This document shows, piece by piece, positions 1-10,443 of a stretch of 64,000 nucleotides of DNA. This stretch comes from Macrotrachela quadricornifera. Lineage: Eukaryota; Rotifera; Eurotatoria; Philodinida; Philodinidae. The notes beneath the pieces were generated by a model. That model was not told where the DNA came from and did not search any database. It was given only the letters and a program-made list of their open reading frames with translations. Position 1 is the stretch's first letter. The number at the start of each line of letters is the position of its first letter. A program made the translations under genes and the position numbers. The stretch covers positions 154,140 to 218,139 of the forward strand of contig JAJEKB010020847.1 of assembly GCA_022393335.1 (NCBI GenBank), in the 5' to 3' direction.

Positions 1-173
1 TTCTCTCGTGTAGTTCATATTTTATTCTTTGTTTGCTGATTTTTATGGAAAAAAAAGAAGAAGAAAGAAACAAACAGATGACGTATCTGATAGTGAATAT
101 AAAAAGATCGATTACGTACATTTCTACAATAGAAACAAAAAAAGAAAATTACCTTCTATAATCATTTATTTCT

Positions 174-767
174 ATGGCAGAATACATCGATAAAACTCTA
201 TTAGATACTAATCTTCGTTATCGTTTTGAATATCTATCAAAATTTCTTAATTTTACTACAAATGATATAGCTGCATTGAATAGATTTGCTAAATTTGCTC
301 ATCCATTTATTCATTCCGTGGCTGATACTATTTATCAAAAATTATTAGAATATGATATAACAAAAAATTATTTTCTTAAACCTTTTCAAGGTTTTAAAGG
401 TATTATAACAACAGATGAAAATCAATTAACATTACAATCTGAACAAATGTTATTTCGTATACATAGTATACGAAAATATTTAGATCGAATATTACGACAA
501 CCTGTATGGAATGATGCATTTCTTGAATATTTATCAAGTATAGCTAGAATGCATACAAATCTAGCAGATTCACGTTCAATTAATGTTGATTATATTCATA
601 TAAATGCTTTACTTGGTTATCTTGAACAAAATTTTCTTGATGCTGTTATGAATAATGAAGAAATTGATAATGATATTAAAAAAGAAACTTTAATTGCATT
701 AACTAAATTATTTTGTATTCAAAATGATTTCTTTACAATGCATTATATGATTGCAGCAAAAAATTAA
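174..767 (+). CDS. Protoglobin (globin-sensor family), single exon
   Basis: This is a 197-residue protein with the length and layout of a stand-alone protoglobin, a haem protein that binds O2, CO or NO. Visible family features are the N-terminal LRYRFEYLSKFLNFT segment, DITKNYFL near residue 61, and an F-helix region with WNDAFLEYLSSIARMHTN, where His127 is the likely proximal haem ligand. The conserved SINVDYIHINALLGYLE stretch follows at about 135-151. No transmembrane or signalling domain follows, so it is probably a cytosolic haem sensor or gas-binding protein. It is intronless, unlike the other host genes here. The ATG at 174 is the first in frame and the family N-terminus follows at once. 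Protoglobins are mainly archaeal and bacterial with some fungal and rotifer members, so acquisition by transfer is a reasonable inference. Confidence 0.85.
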   Translation: MAEYIDKTLLDTNLRYRFEYLSKFLNFTTNDIAALNRFAKFAHPFIHSVADTIYQKLLEYDITKNYFLKPFQGFKGIITTDENQLTLQSEQMLFRIHSIRKYLDRILRQPVWNDAFLEYLSSIARMHTNLADSRSINVDYIHINALLGYLEQNFLDAVMNNEEIDNDIKKETLIALTKLFCIQNDFFTMHYMIAAKN

Positions 768-1889
768 TTATAGAAATATAATCATATATATAATAAACAA
801 CGTATAGAAAGAAGAACAATTTATTTATATATATATTTTTTTTATCAAAGTAAAAAAAAAAAGAAGGATAAAATAAATTATGAAAATGACAAGAAGATGT
901 TCAATAATATTATTTTAAATTATTCTTATTATATTCATATGAATCCAAAAGCAATTAACAATTTATCACGGGCAGTTCAGAAGTTCTAACTCGATTTTTA
1001 TTATTTAGTTTTTTATATTAAAACTTGGCTCTATGATAAAAAGATGCAGTAAGAAAGTTATAAGCATAGAAATATTAACAATAAATTCGATGTCCTTATT
1101 TTTTGCATGAATTCCTGTTCTTTAAGTTCCCTAAAACGAATCCTTTTTCTGAACAGAAACCTCCTGAAATTCTCTACAAAATTCTACCGAAAATTTTCAT
1201 TTCAGATCTTCAATCAAGAGCCTCAATTTGTGTTTGGTATTTTCGAATGCACTCGAGAATAAAGTTTCAAAAATCGAAGACCTTCGTTTACGATAATGTG
1301 CCCAAAGAAGAAAGAAAAAAAATGTAATCGATTTTTACTTTTGCAGTTAGATAGATAAGAGTAATCATTGCTGATCTAAACAAAACAAATTCGATCGAAA
1401 ACTCATTTGTTTTGATGGAATTGCAGGACTATTATTGGACGCAGCATCACACGAAAAAAGTCCATGCTTAATTTTTCTTTTCTTTTGAGGTACATTTCTG
1501 TGCTTATAACTTTCGTACTACACGGATGAAAATAATATTATTCTAAGAAGTACCGCCTATAATTTTCAATAGAAGAGATAATGAATTTTATATCAAATGA
1601 AAGTGAGTCAAAAATGGGATTTATTGATATTAAATAGTAAGAGTTATGCAAAGTTTTTAATATCGAAATTAAAATATTTGAAAAAATTTTAGATTTTTTT
1701 TTGCAGTAGAAAAGTAAGATGCCAACGATTCAAAAATGGAGTAATGTACTTTTCTTGTATATTTTTATATGATTCAATAGATCTCATCGAGTTCTACAAA
1801 AGTGTATATACAAAAAAATTTTTAAACAGAGTTGTTGGATTAAAACTCACTGAAAACTGTCTAAAGAATGTGCTAAAAAAACCCGCATT
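768..1889. other. Intergenic, no gene recognised
   Basis: This is AT-rich sequence downstream of the protoglobin. It opens with a TA-rich stretch likely to hold the polyadenylation region. A 74-codon open frame at 1103-1327 has no family resemblance and a composition typical of chance frames here. I see no repeat structure. Confidence 0.5.
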
Positions 1890-2950
1890 TTTATCTTTTA
1901 TATATAAAATACTTACGAAGAAGTTGATTTTTCCATATTTGTCTGTTTTTCAATTGAATCGGTTGAAGTATGATGTTCAGTTTTATCTTTATCATAAATT
2001 GTATCCATACTATTTCTATAAACTATAATACAAAAAATTCTATCTATAGATATTGGATTTTTATTCGAATGAAATAAAGATTTTTTTGATAAAATATCGA
2101 TGATTAAAGAGAATTAAATCATTTTTGTATAGTTTTGTTCAACATGACATATAAAATTTTTCAAAAAAATCTAGAATACATATTTGTAATGATGATACAA
2201 CGAATATCTACACATCTACTGATCACTGTTCTTACTTTGATTAGTTGTGATGATAACAACGAATTGGATGACTAAATTGATAGATATCGCTATTTTTCAT
2301 TCATTATTTGAATCACATTTATAAATATATCAGAAGATATTGTAGTTTTTTGTTCCAGAAAATATTTAAAATAAAATGATTCAGCAGTTAATTTTATTTG
2401 GAATTAAAAAAACCATTATTATCTTATTTATGTTTCAACAACTAATATATCAAATATCAGAATTGAGATTTTTATATATCTTGATTATTTACTAGTATTC
2501 TTGAAACGAACTGTGAAAATTTTAACAGAAAAAAAATCTAGTACTTATAATGTTGACATTGGAAAAACTTTCTTCCAATACATTTGTAATTCTATTTATT
2601 GATAAGCATATTCTCAAAATTCTTATCTTCCAACTGTGATATCTAATCATGATAGAATCTATAAAGCTAAAAATTTATATGTATATATTCTATAGAGAAT
2701 GATGGTTGTTAGCATCACTCATGCCAAACATTGCTCGCAACAGAATGAAGTTATAGTAAATAGAGATAGTAGAGTTTATCTTTAACTTCTATTGGAGGAG
2801 ATGTTCGACTAAATTTTTCCCTTATATATGTCATATGATGGTATTGTTGGTGGGGATAAATGTAAACTGAAATCTTATTTTTGTCATTGAGAATTGTCCG
2901 AAGTTTATTATAAAATAATTATCATTGTAAAATAGTAAATAAATAAGTAT
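1890..2950. repeat. Segmental duplication shared with about 36450-37620
   Basis: This block is collinear and highly similar to the DNA just upstream of the adenosyltransferase gene. It includes that gene's first exon and about 0.9 kb beyond. In both places it lies between the adenosyltransferase exon and the 3' flank of an ART-TPR gene (copy A here, copy C there). It therefore marks the left edge of the unit that was duplicated along with the ART-TPR gene. Small indels separate the copies, such as about 50 bp extra near 37140-37180. Confidence 0.8.
1917..2008 (-). pseudogene. Orphan copy of adenosyltransferase exon 1
   Basis: Read on the minus strand, this 92-base segment starts MDTIYDKDKTEHH and ends at a GTAAG donor in the same phase as exon 1 of the intact gene at 36476-36567. 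It differs from that exon by very few residues. No exon 2 with the KIYTRxGDxG motif follows, so it cannot make the enzyme. It is a truncated duplicate produced by the segmental duplication. Whether it is still transcribed cannot be seen. Confidence 0.75.
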
Positions 2951-3930
2951 TACTACATTCAAATCAGAACTGCTAACAGGCTATTTTTTTCGGCCTGGTC
3001 TCCAGGTCAAGTCAGGCTAATAGATGTTTCTGATTTTGCAAATCCATTAAATCCTGTGGGAATGCCCAGTTGTGTTTATTACCACAGGATCATTTGTTTC
3101 CAAATTCATTTATTCCATTCATTTTTCCATGTTACATCTATTGAATATAATTCGAAATATGTAAGCTAGTAGAAATAAATGAAAATAACTAATTTTATGA
3201 GAAAATCTATTTTTTTTCTTTCATATAGAAATTATATGTATTTTTTTGAAACTTTTTAATCTATAAAATTCATTATATATTCCTTATTAGGATAGTATCA
3301 TTTCTTATTCTGTATCTTGGGATATCAACATGACTGAGTACATTCCTATAATTTTATAAATGCAAGTTCTCTCAAAACAATCGGTATTTTGTGTTCAACT
3401 CGGCTGGAAATACAAAAAATTGGGCAATATGAGAGAAGAACTAATGATAAATTATTATTAATATTATTGTATTGATGTTTTTCATGTTTGTACAAACAAT
3501 ATATTTGCTAGATAGAATACAATAATAATTTTAATAGACAAATCAATCATAGAACATTTATATTAAAATAGATGAAACAAAAGCAAATAAAAAACAATTG
3601 TCACTAATTGACATGTCTTTATTTAAATTATTGCCCCCAAAAAATAGCATTATTTTCAATATTTATGCTAAAATAAAACATTCATAGTTATCTTCTTACT
3701 TTCCTCATTCGATCGCTCTTTCAGTCTATAAGACTGTTTTATAATTATAAACGACTAAAGTTGGTAATCAAAATCTTCAGCTTATTAGATCATATTGTTT
3801 TTCAAGTTTACTACTATGAAAATTAATATTGCGTGATACCTAGGCCAACAACCTTGATTCAAATGATTTTTCACTATGATACATTGTTTTATTTTTATAA
3901 AAAATAAAAACCAAATTAAAAAACTATTTA
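2951..3930. other. Duplicated 3' flank of ART-TPR copy A
   Basis: There is no gene here. The stretch is diverged from, but collinear with, 25450-26370 and 37980-38900, the 3' flanks of copies B and C. Shared landmarks are the ACAGATGTTTCTGATTTT segment near 3020 and the run from about 3470 (TTGTATTGATGTTTTTCATG) down to the gene. It is part of the array's duplication unit. Confidence 0.65.
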
Positions 3931-3932
3931 TA

Positions 3933-4118
3933 TGAGCGCGATCAACTGCTTGGAGACTCCATCAATATTTTTTTCTATTGTAAGGATAAAATATACTAAT
4001 GTTCGAATCATATGAAAGAGGAACATAGATAACCTTAAATTGATCCGAACAATACTACGTTTTATCCTTACAATAGAAAAAAACATTGATGAAACCTCCG
4101 AGCAGTTGATTATGCCCA
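3933..4118. mobile_element. 186-bp MITE with TA target duplication
   Basis: The segment begins TGAGCGCGATCAACTGCT and ends with the inverted counterpart AGCAGTTGATTATGCCCA. It is a near-complete hairpin: about 75 bases on each side pair with few mismatches around a short centre. TA flanks both sides (3931-3932 and 4119-4120). Copies B (near 26367) and C (near 38883) have the uninterrupted site, so this is an insertion into copy A's 3' flank after duplication. TA duplication and terminal inverted repeats fit a non-autonomous Tc1/mariner-type element. No transposase source is visible. Confidence 0.8.
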
Positions 4119-4177
4119 TATCTAAATTACAGAAAGAGAATCTTTGTTTAATGTCCATTATAAATATAATTGCATTC

Positions 4178-7100
4178 TTAGTTGATATAAAAATCGTTTG
4201 TTTTATCATTTAATGTCAAAACTATATGTTTCAAAGGGGATACTTCATCCACTATGTTTTGTGCACGTTCTAAATATTTATTTGCTTCATCCATATTTTC
4301 TTGACGTGCATAAAGAATTGATAAATTATGTAATGTTCGCCAGATATACATATGATTAGCTGATAATGTTGCTTCTAGTATTTTCAATGCTGTTTCATAT
4401 ACTTCAAGAGCCATTTGATAATTTTTATTTGCCAAATGAACATTACCTATATTAATTCTTGCTATTACTAGATTTGGATGGAATGATGGAAGAGATCTTT
4501 CATAAATTTTCATCGCTGTTTGATATTTATTCAATGCTTGTTTAAACTAAATTAAAAGATTTTTAAAAAAATAAATAATATTTTAATGAAAGTTTTCTCA
4601 TACATTTTCTCGTTTATACTCCATAATACCTAAATTGATTAATAAACCAGCAACATCAACATGATCTTTCTCTGAACTGTTTTTATATAAATGCATAGCA
4701 CGTTCGAAACATTCATTAGCTTTTGTTTGTTCACCTTGTTCACTATAAACAGCTCCAAGTCTATTCATAGCTTTTCCAGCACTTGCTATACGTTTTGGCC
4801 CAGCATTTATAAGTAATTTATATGCTCGATTGAAACAAACTATTGCACGTTTTAAATCACCTTTCATACGATTTAGACGACCAAAATAAAAATATATACT
4901 AGCAATTTCATCATCATTGAGATATAATTCACCAAGAACTGTATCAAAATATCGTTCAGCTTGAATATATTCACCGATTTCAACAAGAAAATTACCAAAC
5001 ATTAATATTTTATTTGATTTAGTCATAGTTTCAACTAGAAAGTCCAAATAGTGAGTAATCACTTCAGCACCTTTATCAGTTGCATTGAGTTCTATATGCC
5101 ATAGATCTTCTTCAGTATTATATTTACATGAATTAATTTGAAATAATGCTCCTAAGAATAGAAAAAATATTAAAAACTATCCAATTGCTTACTTATACGA
5201 TGAAGAGTTATTTAGAAATTTTAGAAGAAAAAAACGATGGATGAGTATTTTTCAAGTAAATTTGGATAAGAGTAAGATAGAGAGAGCTCTGGCCTTCGCC
5301 ATTAGAAAACAGAGATAGAGATAAATCGAAATGAATACTATAAGATAAACCGACATAGTTTTTTCAACGACTTAAAACGACATTTCTGGAAAGAAATATA
5401 TTTTGTAAGGTGATGAAAATGATTTCTCAATAACCTCGTGTGCATTTGTATCACTGATAGAAGATCGAAATACTATATACAAGACTGAGATGTTCAGATC
5501 CATTCATTCAGAAGTTATAAGTATCAAAGTGAATATTCTAAAGCTGAAATTTCTATCAATTTCTGTGAAAAAAATTGACATATTTGAAAAATTGATAAAG
5601 AAAACTTTAAAAAATCTTCTGGAAAAACCGATATTATACATTTCAATACGTCTTCATCTTTTCTTTCTAATAGTGATATCCGCCCCATGTAAGTACGAAA
5701 CGCAAAGTCGATGCGTTGAAACGCAATCAGAAAAAATATTAACCACGTCTCAACACGTTTCTGAAAAACGTTTAACACGTTTAAACGCATCTTGTTTACT
5801 ATTTGCGTTTAAATGCGTTTCAAATAATTTTTCAGACGCGTTGGTACGCGTTTAGTTTTTGTAAATCGGATGAGATTTTACTCATCTAAAATTTTTTAGA
5901 CTTCTTGATAAAGAATGTCAAGATGACTTTATAATAGTCAAAAGTTCAATTAAACATACAGCAAATAATCCATATTTCTGTAAACTTTCTATGAATAGCA
6001 ATAAAACAATATTGTATTAATTTTCAGCTATCCATAACCCTTTCACTGAACTATATTAAATACTACTATTTAAATAATATTAATAACTTTTCATCATATT
6101 ATCTTGCTAAAAGATTTTATGAATAATTATCTATTCATTAAATCCTTCAATAAAATTATTTATCATGTGACCGAAAAAATGAAAAAAAAACATAATCTTA
6201 ATTGCATGTAGTAGACAATGAAAAAAGATATTATTTTATTAAAAACTAATAAAATTATTTAAAAAGATAAATCAAAAATCATATTATATGTTAAATATCT
6301 TAACTTCGAAAAAAGTACATCTTACTTATATAAAGTACTTAACCAATGAAACTCGCATTCAAATATATTTTATTTTAAGTAAGAAAAGATTTCGAGTTAG
6401 TGTAGATCAGTGGTGTATATAAACGACTTCTGATCACTGGTTCTTCTGTTCAAATCTGATCGTCATCGCTTAAGGTAAAATTCAATCCATTTCCCAGGAT
6501 AGGCTAAGACCATCGAAAAATGTTGATAATGGTGACTCAATTCGAATCTGAGATGGATTCGAATATATTTTTCAAAATCTTTAGATTTTTTATGAAACGC
6601 GTTCAGACGCTTAGAATGTTTCACTGAAGACGTGTTTTGAGGCAAAAAATATTCACATGGGGCAGCTCTCTATCTTGCTCCTATCAAAAGTTATTTGAAA
6701 GATGTTCACTAGACATTTTTTTAGAATAGGTGTTAGTAGTGGATGCAACAATAAATAAAATTCAAAATTATTAATTATACACTTTACTTCTAGTAATAGA
6801 AATCGTTATTTACTGATATTATCTGAAATTTTTTCTAGGTATGTTTATACTATTAGAAATATGAAGAAGATAAGTATTGTTTTTCTCTTACCAGTATCAA
6901 TGATAAATTGACCGTCATCAGGAAATGGCGAATATTGTTCAACATCAGCAATAACAATATTCTTAACAACATTTAAATCCACTGTATATTCAATTAGAAC
7001 ACGTATAAAACCTTTTTCTTTATATAATTTTGTTAGATAATTATCAGCAATTGAACGTTTACTACTTGTTGATAAATATTCAGTATTTGATATTAAATTT

Positions 7101-8165
7101 CCAATATTATTTTGATAATTCATTAGTTCATCTTGACTTAATATTTCAGAACGATAAAGTTTTAAAATATCTTTTTGTTTTTCTCTAAGTTTTTTACATT
7201 CGAATTCAAGTTGTTTATTTAAATTCGAAATAAAAAATCCAAGTGAAAATAAAATTGCATAATTTTTCGTTCGAAAAGTTCTATTGATTAATCTAAAAAA
7301 AATTTGAATAATTTTTATTTTCGTCTATATTGTTAACTTACGTGCGAAGAAAGTTTTCCTTTGTGTACCATGCTATAGCATCACTCGATTGATATGTTTG
7401 ATCAAATGCATCGATATTTGCTAATTCAGTTGTATTACCTCGATAATAAGATCGACATAGTTTTATCATTATATTTTTTGCACCAGCTAATCCTGATATA
7501 ATTTTTAAACCAAGTTTACACAATTGAAAATGTAAAAATGAAATTTGATCTTTTGGAATATAATATACTTTTTTTTCTTCTTTGTTGTACATATTCAATA
7601 GAGTTTTTTGTTGATGAACTTCTTCACGAGATCTATTTATTGCATTTTCAAGTTTAGTATAATTTTCACATAATTCATGTATATAAGTATGTTGTTTACC
7701 ACAAATTTCTCTAATCATACCAGATGGTGGAGAATAAAAAAATACACTATCAATTTGTTTTAATGGTTCAATTGATTCAATAAGAGTAATTGACGGTTCA
7801 TCATCAATTATTAATATTACTTTATCTGTTAGAGATTTTATATATTGTAAACACTTATATTCATAATTGAATATCTGAAAAATAAATTATGAAATTGTTA
7901 ATTTTATAAAAATAAGTTATAAACTTACTTGAATATCTTTATACGATTTTCGAAGAACATCAATTGTGTTTTGATCTTCTGTTGTTGATACAAAATAGAT
8001 TAATTTTACTCCATTGTAATGAGTTTCTATTTGTTCTTCTTCTTCTGCTTCTTCTTCTTGCTGTGTATCTGCATCCTGAATCACATCTTCTATTAAATGT
8101 TTTGATCTCCGTCTTTTTATATCTTGCACAATCCATTTAAAAAGCGGTATGTTAAAAAATGACAT
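4178..8165 (-). CDS. ART-TPR protein, copy A (predicted catalytically dead)
   Basis: Exons are 8165-7929, 7874-7342, 7292-6892, 5151-4604 and 4546-4178, with GT..AG at every junction and no stop, giving 695 residues. The N-terminus (MSFFNIPLFKW) leads into a basic and then Glu-rich stretch with about ten acidic residues. A globular N-terminal domain follows (VILIIDDEPS near 100). Next comes an ADP-ribosyltransferase domain with Arg304 in LYRSE, Ser-Thr-Ser at 331-333 and FPDDGQFIIDTGALFQI near 379. Six TPRs occupy about 430-670. In R-S-E ARTs the last motif is E-x-E; here it is D383-G-Q385, so transferase activity is unlikely. The family is abundant in bdelloids and its function is not established. 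Intron 3 is swollen to 1.74 kb by an inverted-repeat element carrying a nested insertion. No signal peptide is visible, so it is probably cytosolic. Confidence 0.88.
5235..6715. mobile_element. Old inverted-repeat element in intron 3 of copy A, interrupted
   Basis: The left end, near 5245-5310 with AGAGAGAGCTCTGGCCTTCGCC, is inverted and repeated at 6663-6710 with CAGCTCTCTATCTTGCTCC. Together they frame about 480 bp of non-coding DNA. The same element occupies the same place in intron 3 of copies B, C and D, so it was present before the gene duplications. In copy A it is split by the insertion at 5683-6662. Confidence 0.6.
5683..6662. mobile_element. 980-bp nested element with CCCCATGT termini
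   Basis: It starts CCCCATGT and ends ACATGGGG. It is absent from the equivalent intron position in copies B and C, which reads through GGAATCCACAGTTCTC. The left 160 bases carry a cluster of motifs such as AAACGC, ACGCGTTT and CACGTTTC in both orientations. A smaller set recurs near the right end (6590-6640). Such subterminal clusters are typical of transposase-binding arrays in DNA transposons (hAT, CACTA and others). It has no coding capacity and no clear target duplication. Confidence 0.6.
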
Positions 8166-9018
8166 AACTTTAAAATGAATGTTGATAATATGTATCTATT
8201 CGTTTATTGGTGAACGTGAAATATATACTCCTCTGATACACTTGATTGATTACAATGATTGTAAAAAAAGAAAAAAAAACGCATTATCTGACTATAAAGT
8301 ATACTGAATAATACTTTGTTTGATAAGAACATTTGGGAGAGAACTTCATTCAGATTTTCCTTAAATTCAGCTCATATCATTTTATAAGAATTAACGAATT
8401 TTTGATAAAAATATTTACTAATTAATTAATAAATGATTAATTCATTGAAAGTGTTATATGTGAAATACATATTCGATATTTTTTACTTTTATTTAATTTA
8501 TAGATTCAAAGATTAATGAATATATTTTATTATCACAAAAAGAAAACAAATCTATTCAATTCTGGAATCATTCCTATATAATATATTTATTTTTAATTTG
8601 TTTTATTTTCATACTACCAATCATTGTATTAATATTTAGATTAGAATTAGTCATGTTGATGATGACGCACTTTCGAAAGGTGATTTAAAATAGACATCAT
8701 ATTACCAATCATTGTATTAATATTTAGATTAGAATCAGTCTTGTCGATGATGACGCACTTTCGAAAAGTGATTAAAAATAGACAACCTTTTACGAATCAT
8801 TTCATTATTGTATCGAATTGGGTTATCTAGCAAAAAAAGATTTCGTCGCCATTTATTCACAATAAAAATAGATCTAATATTGACAATGTTTGAATTATTA
8901 TCGTTCAAATATTTGTACACATAATTCGTATAAAAGCATGTAAATTAGCTTTTTTTATTAAACTTCTTCTTCATCTTTGACAGTGGATTTTAAATATGTA
9001 TTAAGTATTGTTATATAA
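8166..9018. promoter_or_regulatory. 5' flank of copy A, shared with copy B
   Basis: This stretch is collinear with 29496-30260 upstream of copy B. On the gene strand a TATATATTT-like box lies about 60 bp before the ATG (plus-strand AAATATATACTCC near 8219-8231), a plausible TATA element. An 88-bp tandem duplication occupies 8609-8784 and is absent in B. The plus strand keeps an open frame from about 8505 to 8691 for the short membrane peptide seen intact at 29832. In copy A its ATG is changed (ATTCAAAG for ATGTCAAAG). Confidence 0.5.
8609..8784. repeat. 88-bp tandem duplication upstream of copy A
   Basis: The unit TCATACTACCAATCATTG..., 88 bases long, is repeated once, directly abutting, with a handful of substitutions. 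Copies B, C and D have a single unit. It covers the end of the divergent short open frame and duplicates the TTAGATTAGAAT(T/C)AGTC segment. It is a local event after the A/B split. Confidence 0.85.
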
Positions 9019-9990
9019 TCTATATATATAAAGAAGAATGTCTGTCTGTCTGTTTGTTTGTTTGTTCGTTATGCATTTGGTCCCTGTACGAGCTAGCGTC
9101 ACCAAACTTTCCATGGTGCATACTCAGGCCCCGAGGAAGATCATAGCGGGATCACCCACCGAGGGTGTGAGTTTGGGTGTGTGGGTGGAATCTCACACAG
9201 ATAGTATTGTCTTAGCTAACACTACCAAACTTTCCGCGGTGGTTTTATAGAGTGCTGTTACCATTAATAGGAGTAGTATGATAGTGTTTGGATGAAATTT
9301 CACCTAAATTATATGGCTATGAAGTTTGCACGAATTTTGAACAAAATTTAACGAATTTTGTTATGATTCTAAGACGAATCATTTTGTATCAATGATTCTT
9401 TGGTTTAAATGTGTAATTGGAATACTTCTAATAGGTTATAAGAGAAAGAAAATGTATACAGGTGTTTCCTTGATTCACAACTATGGTGTATCCATTAGTT
9501 TTCTATGATGCACAGAAACAACGTATTTGTTGTTTTTCTTGATTCACAACGATGACGTATGTATATATTTAAAGAAGAACGTGTATCTATTTGCTATGAA
9601 TTCAGTTCGTGTGATAGCTAGCGTCACAAAAGTTTCTACACTATTTCCTTAGCTTCGGAGGAAAGTCATCTTGAGGCTGGAACCATCAAATGGGGTGCGT
9701 GGAAGGGGCTGGGTGAAATTTCATCGCGATCAATACAGATCGAGATTCTGATGAGTCTGTTCGCTATGTATTTGGTCATCGTGAGAGATAGGGGTCACGT
9801 AACTATCCGCATCAGTTCCTTGAGTACGCTAATGAAAGTTGGCAGAGGGATTGGCGGTGAGAAAGGAAGGTGTGCGTGAAACTTCATCCAAGTCGTAAGA
9901 GACTGTGATTTTATTCACTTTCTAATCAAACGGCGCAGTTCAATGCAATTTTGAGAGTGATCGTGTCCAAAGTGGATGCGAGTGAGGATG
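9019..9990. repeat. Helitron-like 5'-end repeats, three degenerate units
   Basis: A TCTATATATATAAAGAAG motif opens the block at 9019, followed by (TGTC)n/(TTTG)n. Text such as GAGCTAGCGTCACCAAACTT, GAGGAAGATC and a TGAAATYTCAC-like end then recurs. Related units begin near 9553 and 9755, and at 30828 and 31055. A TCTATATATATAAA start plus a TCTG/TTTG run is common at the 5' end of animal Helitrons and their non-autonomous relatives. The 70-codon frame at 9038-9250 is translated repeat and not a gene. Confidence 0.5.
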
Positions 9991-9999
9991 TCAGCTTGA

Positions 10000-10385
10000 G
10001 CCCGATGAGAAGAGTTCCACTGAATTTGCCTTATGCACGGCGGAAAAAGTTGTATAAAAGATACCCTACGCACGGCGGAAAAAGCTCTGTGAAAGGTACT
10101 CCACTCACGGCGGGAAAAGCTCTGTAGCAGAGGTTCCAGGTGCGATGAAAAAAGTCCTATGAAAGAGGTATCACGCGCGGCGAGAAGAGTTCTATGGCGA
10201 ATACCTAACGCATAGCAGGAACAATCCTGTTAAAGATGCCTGACGCATACCGGTAAAAGTTCTGTCCTAGAGGTTTCAGGTGTGACAGGAAGATTTCTGT
10301 TGAAGATGGCTCAGCCACAGCGGGGAACAGTCCTGTAGAAGACGTGTTATGTACAGCAGAAAACGTCGGGTGGAAGATTTAAAAC
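10000..10385. repeat. Degenerate minisatellite, period about 36 bp
   Basis: About ten units of roughly 36 bp follow the pattern CGCACGGCGGAAAAAGYTCTGT, then AAAGGTACCC-like text. Clear units start near 10037 and 10073, and more diverged ones continue to about 10385. It is GC-richer than its surroundings. It abuts the Helitron-like block on its left and the retroelement RT on its right. Confidence 0.75.
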
Positions 10386-10443
10386 TTTAACCATATTCTC
10401 TTTGCAGTGGGTACCTCCTCTAGTATATATATATATTCATTGT

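Noticed and set aside
1103..2028. Open frames of 74 and 94 codons on the plus strand
   Set aside because: No family motif. The second overlaps the antisense of the duplicated adenosyltransferase exon, and the composition is typical of chance frames.
9160..9190. TGTGGG-like text that might be bdelloid telomeric repeats
   Set aside because: Only single imperfect occurrences inside a repeat unit. No tandem array is present.
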